Source: Euryarchaeota archaeon UBA549
Lineage (GTDB): Archaea; Thermoplasmatota; Poseidoniia; Poseidoniales; Poseidoniaceae
Direction: 5' to 3'
Assembly (NCBI GenBank): GCA_002495645.1
Contig: DAGF01000021.1
Span: 579 to 13,728, forward strand
Length of the DNA stretch: 13,150 nucleotides
The translations under genes were made by a program, and so were the position numbers. The notes beneath the pieces are model-generated. The model searched no databases, was not told the origin of the DNA, and saw only the letters and a program-made list of their open reading frames with translations. Positions 1 through 5,374 of the stretch are shown here, piece after piece; the first letter of the stretch is position 1; each line of letters starts with the position of its first letter.

Positions 1-606
1 GAAGAAGTGGAGGTAGTAGCGGCAGCCCAAGACGTATTCTTGGATGGTGAATTCTTCCTCAATGTCGACGTTGCGTCGGAAATCACGGTAATCTCTTGCG
101 ATAAAGTAGCCACGACCACCTTTGGCTCCTGCATACTTCACGATCACAGGGCCGTCGATGTTGTGCGGGTCTTCAACCACCTTGGGCATGGTGCATCCAC
201 CGTCCTCAAGCCATTGGCGTTGCAGGGCCCGACTGCTTTCCCAGTGCAGAATGTTTCTGTTGCCAAAGGTGGGAACTTCGAGATTCCTGAAATTATTGGC
301 GCCCAAATACTCGACCAGGGAACCATGGGGGACGATGATGACGTTCTTTTCCCGGAACCACTCTGCATAATCCAACATCTCACGGTAATCGTCCAGCATC
401 AACCACTCGTCGGGGTCTGCACCGGGGAAGGCCTTGTAGAACCGTCGTCGGTTCTCGCCCACGGCGATGCCCAGCGTTCGGAAGCCTTCTTGACGAGCCC
501 CGTGAAGGATTTGGAGCGAGGAGTGTGAGGCTACAACGCCTACGGTGATGGCGTCTTTGTCGTAGCCCTGAAGCCATTCCTGCACCGTGGAGAGAGGTAC
601 GCCCAT
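1..606 (-). CDS. purP: PurP, formate-dependent AICAR ligase (FAICAR synthetase), N-terminal part
   Basis: The minus strand reads open from an ATG at 606 to the window edge, giving 202 codons of a family that is usually about 360 residues long; the C-terminal part lies outside. PurP is the archaeal ATP-dependent enzyme that formylates AICAR to FAICAR with free formate, a late step of purine synthesis. Visible hallmarks are an N-terminal SHSSLQILHGA segment near residues 27-37, an IVPHGS segment, FGNRNILHWES, and the ATP-grasp stretch VIVKYAGAKGGRGYFIA. All match archaeal PurP as I remember it (for example the Methanocaldococcus protein). The ATG at 606 is the first ATG after an in-frame stop. 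It is divergent from the tryptophan dioxygenase across a 157-bp spacer. The long plus-strand frame through this region is a shadow. Identification is confident; the 3' end is missing. Confidence 0.93.
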   Translation of the reverse strand, partial: MGVPLSTVQEWLQGYDKDAITVGVVASHSSLQILHGARQEGFRTLGIAVGENRRRFYKAFPGADPDEWLMLDDYREMLDYAEWFREKNVIIVPHGSLVEYLGANNFRNLEVPTFGNRNILHWESSRALQRQWLEDGGCTMPKVVEDPHNIDGPVIVKYAGAKGGRGYFIARDYRDFRRNVDIEEEFTIQEYVLGCRYYLHFF

Positions 607-635
607 ATGGAGGGGTTTCGTAATCGCTCTATGAG

Positions 636-641
636 TATTAT
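636..641 (-). promoter_or_regulatory. Possible TATA-like box of purP
   Basis: On the minus strand the sequence ATAATA begins 35 bases before the purP start codon, in the divergent spacer 607-763. This distance would fit an archaeal TATA box serving a transcript with a very short leader. No clear purine-rich BRE is visible beside it and no Shine-Dalgarno sequence precedes purP. No convincing TATA box could be picked out for the dioxygenase in the same spacer. The call rests on position and composition only. Confidence 0.3.
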
Positions 642-763
642 GTCAGGGAAGAATGTAGAAACCCACTCATGGGCACACTCGATACTCGCCGGCTTAGATG
701 GAACCAAACGGGTTAATCCCAATGAAGTGAAGGTTTCATGGAGTTGTTGCGTTTGGTACGTGC

Positions 764-1867
764 ATGGCCACCGATGGACCCACCTCACGAATCACCTACG
801 GGGGCTATCTTCGCTTGGAGGAACTCCTCGCACTTCAAGATGGACCAGAAGGGTACACGCCTCCTCCCTCAAACGACGAATTGCATTTCATCATCGTCCA
901 CCAAACGTTTGAATTGTGGTTCAAATTGATTTTGCGTGAACTCAAAGAAGCACGCCAACTGATGAACCAAGAACGCATTGAGGAAGCCACCATCCCCCAA
1001 GTTGTCCATCACTTGGAGCGTGTCAGTGAAATTTTCCGATTGCTCGCAGACCAGTGGAAGGTGATGGAAACGCTCTCACCACAAGACTTCTTGGCATTCA
1101 GGGACCGTTTGGGAACCTCCTCTGGTTTTGAGTCATGGCAAATGCGTGAGCTCGAAGTTTTGCTGGGCTTGGAAAACGAGCAGCGAGTCGGCGGCATGGA
1201 CCCGTTGAACCACATGAAGCAACTTGCCCAGCAGGGGAAGGTTCCCGCACAAGCACTGGCTGATTTTGAGGCCACCGTGGCCGAACCCTCTCTCAACGAT
1301 GTTCTCAACGCATGGTTGGCGAGAACGCCCATTCACGGGTCTTCACCCGGTTCCGAAGGCGACGCATCGGTGGTGCGGTCCTACGTTGATGACCATCTCA
1401 ACGCCATGCGAGCGCATGGCGAGCAAGTGATTCAACACATGGTGGCGATTGGGCACGGTGAGGAAAGCACCATCCGTCCCCGTATTGAAGCCGGCGTCAT
1501 GGGTGCAGAACAGTTCCTTCTCAAGGAGGGCGAGCCAGTTCGTAGCCGAGCAGGGCTGCTGTTTATAGAATCGTACCGGGAACTTCCTCTGCTCTCATGG
1601 CCTCGGAGATTGGTTGACAGTTTTGTTGAATTGGAACAGGCCATGTTGCTCTTCAGAACCCATCATGCTCGGATGGTTGAGCGAATGATCGGTCGTCGAA
1701 TGGGCACTGGCGGCTCAAGCGGTGTTGATTATCTGGACGCCACCACGAAATACCGTGTCTTCGTGGATTTGTGGGCGGTGCGCACCTTGTTGGTCAAACG
1801 AGATGCGTTGCCGACATTGAACGATGCCGAATTTTACGGCTTCAGCACGAACTTGACTCACTCGTGA
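764..1867 (+). CDS. kynA: Tryptophan 2,3-dioxygenase
   Basis: This 367-residue protein is a heme-dependent tryptophan 2,3-dioxygenase, which opens the indole ring of L-tryptophan with O2 to give N-formylkynurenine, the first step of the kynurenine route. Family signatures are clear: FIIVHQTFELWFK near residues 42-54 (H46 is the active-site histidine position), SSGFESWQMRELE, the proximal-heme segment HHARMVERMIG (H301 aligns with the heme ligand), and the substrate-binding GTGGSSG loop at 314-320. Length is within the family range, and the frame is closed upstream by a stop. The 3' end overlaps convergent rpoK by 10 bp. No kynurenine formamidase or kynureninase gene is in the window, so whether the product feeds NAD synthesis or catabolism cannot be told. 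The enzyme needs O2, which implies an aerobic host. It is uncommon in archaea, so lateral transfer is plausible. Confidence 0.95.
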   Translation: MATDGPTSRITYGGYLRLEELLALQDGPEGYTPPPSNDELHFIIVHQTFELWFKLILRELKEARQLMNQERIEEATIPQVVHHLERVSEIFRLLADQWKVMETLSPQDFLAFRDRLGTSSGFESWQMRELEVLLGLENEQRVGGMDPLNHMKQLAQQGKVPAQALADFEATVAEPSLNDVLNAWLARTPIHGSSPGSEGDASVVRSYVDDHLNAMRAHGEQVIQHMVAIGHGEESTIRPRIEAGVMGAEQFLLKEGEPVRSRAGLLFIESYRELPLLSWPRRLVDSFVELEQAMLLFRTHHARMVERMIGRRMGTGGSSGVDYLDATTKYRVFVDLWAVRTLLVKRDALPTLNDAEFYGFSTNLTHS

Positions 1868-2109
1868 GGGTCAATGTCGATGGGAATCAGGTGGTTCTCG
1901 TACTCGTAGAGAGCGATCTTCAACGGGTCAAGAACAAAACGGATGCTGGCCTCTTCAAGGCCGTAGAGTGAAACGAGTTCTTCCTTGAATTGGTCTCGGA
2001 GGACTTCCTCGGTGGCGTAAAGTGGGGCGCCCATTCCGATTTGGAGTGCACGAGCACCAATGATTCGAGCGCGTTCAAAGCGGGTGTGTTGGCGTGCGGG
2101 CTTGACCAT
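1858..2109 (-). CDS. rpoK: DNA-directed RNA polymerase subunit K (Rpb6/omega homologue)
   Basis: The 83-residue product carries the Rpb6/omega core signature TRFERARIIGARALQIGMGAP near its N-terminus and the PLKIALYEYENHLIPIDI ending typical of archaeal RpoK. This small subunit helps fold and latch the largest subunit of RNA polymerase. A TTG two codons upstream (2115) would add two residues; the ATG at 2109 is preferred because it gives the usual MVKP-type start. The central part (VLRDQFKEELVSLYGLEEA) is longer than in minimal RpoK proteins of about 55-60 residues. Its last 10 bp overlap the end of the dioxygenase on the opposite strand, a tight convergent arrangement for a core gene. It lies 60 bp downstream of the thioredoxin-like gene on the same strand and may have its own promoter in that gap. 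Confidence 0.93.
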   Translation of the reverse strand: MVKPARQHTRFERARIIGARALQIGMGAPLYATEEVLRDQFKEELVSLYGLEEASIRFVLDPLKIALYEYENHLIPIDIDPHE

Positions 2110-2153
2110 GGACAATCAACTGCGAGAGATTCGCATACCGCCGACATGGCAAC

Positions 2154-2163
2154 TCTTTTTGAA
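2154..2163 (-). promoter_or_regulatory. Possible promoter element upstream of rpoK (GTTCAAAAAG)
   Basis: In the 60-bp gap between the thioredoxin-like gene and rpoK, the minus strand reads GTTCAAAAAG, starting 54 bases upstream of the rpoK ATG. A transcript starting about 25 bases downstream would have a leader of about 20 bases. The core GTTCAAAA recurs in the 33-bp divergent spacer at 3093-3100. This is a weak, position-based suggestion. Confidence 0.25.
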
Positions 2164-2169
2164 CCTAAC

Positions 2170-3090
2170 TCACTCTTCTTCGTCGTTCATTGAGACCTTC
2201 TGTTCCCTGCTGCCCGTCATGAGTTCACGATGGATAACAAAAGCCGGTGCCAAGGATAACACCAACACCATGCCGACGACCAGAGCGAAATCCCGGTCAA
2301 ACATCGTGCTGATGGGCGTGGTTGCAACCTCTTGCCCGTCGCTGACATCCACGAGGCCTGTGGGGGCCAACGAGGCCACGGTCAAGTTTCGTCGACCGGG
2401 TTGTTCCAGGAGGACCACAAACGAGGAGTTCTCGCGGATTTGCTCCTCGTTCAATGCCAGTGAACCTTCGGTGGCGTTGACGGCCATATGCTTGTAAGCC
2501 ACGGCAGGGTGAATCTTTCCAGATGTTTGGTGGGCGGTGGGTGCGAGCATCCACACTGAAACGATGCCAGTGTTGGTGTCGTTCCAAACCAAGGTGCTGT
2601 TTTCCACACGAAGGGATTCCAACCCCGACCATGTCGGTGTTTCATTTTCCATCACATTGGACAGGTCCAGCGCTTGGCGACTTCCGGTAAGGAGGTGTTT
2701 CCCGTCGACCACGATGGAGGGGTAGAAGAGGAGTCTGAAATCCTGGTCGTACTTGATTTTTGAATCGGGCAGGTACGTCGCGTCTTGAGGTGAAGAGTGG
2801 TGCTGAAGAACCACCGCTTCATCACCGCTCACATTGCTTAATTGTTCACCCACTTGCACGCATGGCTCGCACCAATCGGCGCTGAAGTACTCGATGAGGT
2901 GAGGGGGTTGCGTTGGTTCGCACGAGACGTTTTCTAAACATTCCAGCGAGAACACACGAACATCGAGCAATGCCCCCTCCTCGGTGCTCGTATTCGCTTG
3001 GACCCCAGTCGCAACGCCTGTGTTGAGGACCAAAACAACCAGCACGAGAGCCGGCCATGATGGGGAAGCCATGCACGGGGGTGGAGGCAT
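2170..3090 (-). CDS. Membrane-anchored extracytoplasmic thioredoxin-like protein (CEPC motif)
   Basis: The 306-residue product has a hydrophobic N-terminus (about residues 12-30, ending ATGVQA) that looks like a signal peptide. A thioredoxin-like start follows, HLIEYFSADWCEPCVQV, with CxxC cysteines at 74 and 77, and one membrane segment lies near residues 267-286 before a short charged tail ending NDEEE. So the redox domain should face outside and be anchored at its C-terminus. YPSIVVDGKHLLTG resembles the thioredoxin strand that carries the cis-proline. The stretch after about residue 150 is not recognised; it has several N-x-S/T sequons. An in-frame ATG at 3072 (MASPSWPALV) would give a more ordinary signal peptide and is a credible alternative start. 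It sits head-to-head with the heme A synthase gene, so a role in oxidase assembly (cysteine reduction or copper delivery) is possible but inferred from position only. A general thiol oxidoreductase is the alternative. Confidence 0.8.
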   Translation of the reverse strand: MPPPPCMASPSWPALVLVVLVLNTGVATGVQANTSTEEGALLDVRVFSLECLENVSCEPTQPPHLIEYFSADWCEPCVQVGEQLSNVSGDEAVVLQHHSSPQDATYLPDSKIKYDQDFRLLFYPSIVVDGKHLLTGSRQALDLSNVMENETPTWSGLESLRVENSTLVWNDTNTGIVSVWMLAPTAHQTSGKIHPAVAYKHMAVNATEGSLALNEEQIRENSSFVVLLEQPGRRNLTVASLAPTGLVDVSDGQEVATTPISTMFDRDFALVVGMVLVLSLAPAFVIHRELMTGSREQKVSMNDEEE

Positions 3091-3101
3091 TTGTTCAAAA
3101 G
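3091..3101. promoter_or_regulatory. Candidate shared divergent core promoter (TTGTTCAAAAG)
   Basis: Only 33 bp separate the longest forms of the two divergent genes (3091-3123). The plus strand reads TTGTTCAAAAG, placing TTCAAAA 24-30 bases before the heme A synthase ATG at 3124. The complement TTTTGAACAA lies about 19-28 bases before the ATG at 3072 of the thioredoxin-like gene. Both distances would suit nearly leaderless archaeal transcripts. No Shine-Dalgarno sequence is visible for either gene. If this element drives the minus gene, the 3072 start is favoured over 3090. Weak sequence evidence. Confidence 0.3.
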
Positions 3102-3123
3102 GGGTCTGCTCTCACCCCGAATC

Positions 3124-4200
3124 ATGGAACCCCCGTGGTGGCGCCGTCCATCCACCCTTCCGTTGATGCTGGCCGTGCTGGCTTTGCTCATCGTCATCGT
3201 CGGTGGTTCGATTCGAATCAACGACGCTGGTGAATCCTGCCCAGAATGGCCAACATGCTTTGGAACCTGGCATTTTGCGGTTTCTGAAGCCGAGCAAGCA
3301 GCCTACTGGGAGGCCAACCCCGACCAAATCGACTCTCGTGGGGAGGACCACCGCTACACGGTGTTCCAAATCTTTGTTGAGTGGTTCCACCGCATGCTGG
3401 TTGGCGTCATCGCCATCCCAATCGTGCTCAATGTCTTGGTAGCGCGCAAACAGCGGGAACACTACGGGACGCCCGTGGAACGGGCAGCCCAATTTTCTGC
3501 CATCCTCCTCATCGTTCAAGCAACAGCAGGCTACATCACGGTTCGGTACGATAACGCGGATTGGACGGTCGCTCTGCACCTTTCCCTTGCGTGCATCTTC
3601 ACGGCCGGCTTGCTCTGGCAATACATGTCAATGAAGATCACCGAAGGGGCGTCGTGGACTTTTCTTCAAGCCCCACCGTCCTTTGTTGACCTCCATTCAA
3701 AACGTATTCACTCCATGACCGCAGCCGTCGGTTTACTCTTGGTGCTCGGTGCGTGGGTCTCTTCCTCAGCAGGAGGGCAGTACAACCAAAGTTGCTCGGT
3801 CGGCTTCCCCAACGGTTGGCCAAAGTGCCAGGGCTCCATTCTTCCTTCGCTGGACGGACCGGGCGTCTTCATTCAGATGATTCACCGATTTGGAGCCCTC
3901 TTGGTGGGCCTTGTGTTGGTGCTCGGTGTGAGCAACCTGCGCATGTCGGCCGAGCAAACGCCAGGCAGTGCTGAGCTTGTCCGTTTTGCCGAAATCACCA
4001 CCGGCGTTTGGCTTCTCAACGTAATGGTGGGCGGTTCCTACATCGTGTTTGCAAAGGTTGGAGATTTCCCCGAATGGCTTTCCCTCCTCCATTTGGTGGT
4101 GGGTGTAGCGGCGTTTCTTTCCGCCGTCGTGCTGATGTTTGCCATGCGCTTTAGTCGAGCGCAACCCAAGGTGGCCCAAGGTTCCGGTGAGGCCGAATGA
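3124..4200 (+). CDS. ctaA: Heme A synthase, COX15/CtaA family
   Basis: The 358-residue multi-pass membrane protein oxidises the C8 methyl group of heme O to the formyl group of heme A, the cofactor of aa3-type oxidases. Each half carries heme-ligand histidine candidates: EWFHRM (H89), ALHLS, QMIHRFGA and LLHLVVG. The first external loop has CPEWPTC (C39 and C45) and the second half has C-x10-C ending in GWPKC, matching the paired loop cysteines of Bacillus-type CtaA. Membrane segments alternate through the whole length. The ATG at 3124 puts the first membrane segment (about residues 12-30) close to the N-terminus; a TTG at 3091 would add 11 residues without conserved content. The stop overlaps the ctaB start (ATGA), so the two are probably translationally coupled. 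It is divergent from the thioredoxin-like gene. Confidence 0.93.
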   Translation: MEPPWWRRPSTLPLMLAVLALLIVIVGGSIRINDAGESCPEWPTCFGTWHFAVSEAEQAAYWEANPDQIDSRGEDHRYTVFQIFVEWFHRMLVGVIAIPIVLNVLVARKQREHYGTPVERAAQFSAILLIVQATAGYITVRYDNADWTVALHLSLACIFTAGLLWQYMSMKITEGASWTFLQAPPSFVDLHSKRIHSMTAAVGLLLVLGAWVSSSAGGQYNQSCSVGFPNGWPKCQGSILPSLDGPGVFIQMIHRFGALLVGLVLVLGVSNLRMSAEQTPGSAELVRFAEITTGVWLLNVMVGGSYIVFAKVGDFPEWLSLLHLVVGVAAFLSAVVLMFAMRFSRAQPKVAQGSGEAE

Positions 4201-5210
4201 GCGCCCTATCCGACGCTTCTGCCTCCCAGCACCCGGGGATGTTCAAGGTCATGATGCAGCTCATGAAGTTGCGCGTCATCGCGTTGTTGCAAATCACGGC
4301 CATCTGTGCGATTTTGGTTCACGATACGCTCGCACGTTACGGTGTGATGGACCTGGAGCGAACATGGACCGATACCTTTGTCGCGATGCTCATCACGGTG
4401 GTCGGCGGCACCCTTTCTGCTGGAGGTTCAAATTCCATCAACATGTGGTACGACGCCGACATTGATCCTCACATGCGCCGGACGATGAACCGACCCGTGC
4501 CGTTGGGCCATGCAACCCCTCGTTTTGCACTGGTGTTTGGCTCCCTCATCGCCTTGGTTGGTTCGGCGTTGTTTTTGCTCATCAGCGTGAAAGCGGCCTT
4601 TTGGTCGGCTTTTTCCGTGTTGTTTTACGTTCTGGTGTATTCGATATGGCTTAAGCGACGGACCCCTCAAAACATCGTCATCGGCGGCATTGCCGGTTCA
4701 ACCCCGCCGCTCATTGGTTGGGCTGCAGCGGCAGGTGATAGCATCGCTGGTTCGAACATGTTGGATTTGGGTTCTCCCGTTCCCTGGATGCTCTTCTTTC
4801 TCATCTTCCTATGGACGCCCCCTCACTTTTGGGCTCTAGCGCTGTACCGTTCGGGAGAATACGGGAAGGTCAACATCCCCATGATGAACGAAGTGAAAGG
4901 TGCTCAACACACGGTATTTCAATCCAAAATTTACTGCGTCTTGCTCTTTCTATTGGGCTCTGTGCCCTGCTTTTGGCCAGAATCGGGCTTGCCGTTGCTC
5001 TGGGCGTTTGTCTCGGGTGGTTTGACCCTGTGGTACGCTGCCTCAGTTTGGGCCATTGACCCCGATGAGCCCTTTGACGAGAACGGCCGGATGCCCAAAG
5101 CAGCGAAGTCCTTTTTCAGAAGCCTGTTTTACCTCGGCTGGATGTTCCTTTCCTTGGTCATCATTTCCTTCATACCACCTTCATGGCTCGGAATCTTGGG
5201 TCCGCTGTGA
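4197..5210 (+). CDS. ctaB: Protoheme IX farnesyltransferase (heme O synthase)
   Basis: This 337-residue UbiA-superfamily membrane enzyme transfers a farnesyl group to the vinyl side chain of protoheme to make heme O, the substrate of the neighbouring heme A synthase. The first prenyl-diphosphate motif is clear as NMWYDADID (N82, D86, D90), followed by MRRTMNRPVP. Other family stretches are YSIWLKRRTPQNIVIGG and GSTPPLIGWAA, and WTPPHFWALAL with RSGEYGKVNIPMM, which are characteristic of CtaB/COX10. Several hydrophobic membrane segments are distributed along the protein. The start overlaps the upstream stop by ATGA, so the pair forms a complete heme O to heme A module. No oxidase subunit genes are in the window. 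The tRNA-Ser gene follows 76 bp downstream on the same strand. Confidence 0.95.
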   Translation: MSALSDASASQHPGMFKVMMQLMKLRVIALLQITAICAILVHDTLARYGVMDLERTWTDTFVAMLITVVGGTLSAGGSNSINMWYDADIDPHMRRTMNRPVPLGHATPRFALVFGSLIALVGSALFLLISVKAAFWSAFSVLFYVLVYSIWLKRRTPQNIVIGGIAGSTPPLIGWAAAAGDSIAGSNMLDLGSPVPWMLFFLIFLWTPPHFWALALYRSGEYGKVNIPMMNEVKGAQHTVFQSKIYCVLLFLLGSVPCFWPESGLPLLWAFVSGGLTLWYAASVWAIDPDEPFDENGRMPKAAKSFFRSLFYLGWMFLSLVIISFIPPSWLGILGPL

Positions 5211-5286
5211 ATCAAATCTCGCTGTGTTGTGAGCGCAGGCCCTCACCGTCATCTTCATGAGAAGGCCGAAGGTGGGCGGGGTGCGA

Positions 5287-5373
5287 GCGGCAGTCGCATA
5301 GCCTGGCCATTGCGCTGGATTGCTAATCCAGTGGTGTCTCACCTCGGGAGTTCGAATCTCCCCTGCCGCGCCA
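5287..5373 (+). tRNA. tRNA-Ser (anticodon GCU), with encoded CCA
   Basis: A complete cloverleaf folds by eye. The acceptor GCGGCAG (5287-5293) pairs with CTGCCGC (5363-5369). A D arm with the TGG loop follows. The anticodon stem CTGGA/TCCAG flanks the loop TTGCTAA, with GCT at 5322-5324. A long variable arm (GGTG-TCT-CACC) is typical of class II tRNAs such as serine. The T arm GGGAG-TTCGAAT-CTCCC is canonical. The discriminator is G5370, the usual serine identity base, and CCA is encoded at 5371-5373. It reads AGC and AGU codons. No intron is seen. The 76 bp between ctaB and this gene hold no gene and no clear box A promoter, so co-transcription with ctaB is possible. The stop codon of the convergent surface-protein gene begins at 5375. 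Confidence 0.96.
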
Positions 5374-5374
5374 A

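Noticed and set aside
7..528. 173-codon plus-strand open frame at the left edge
   Set aside because: It lies antisense to purP, whose protein is clearly recognisable. The plus-strand product has no family resemblance.
3112..3621. 169-codon minus-strand frame inside the heme A synthase gene
   Set aside because: The plus-strand protein is a clear COX15/CtaA family member. The reverse frame has a low-complexity composition typical of antisense shadows.
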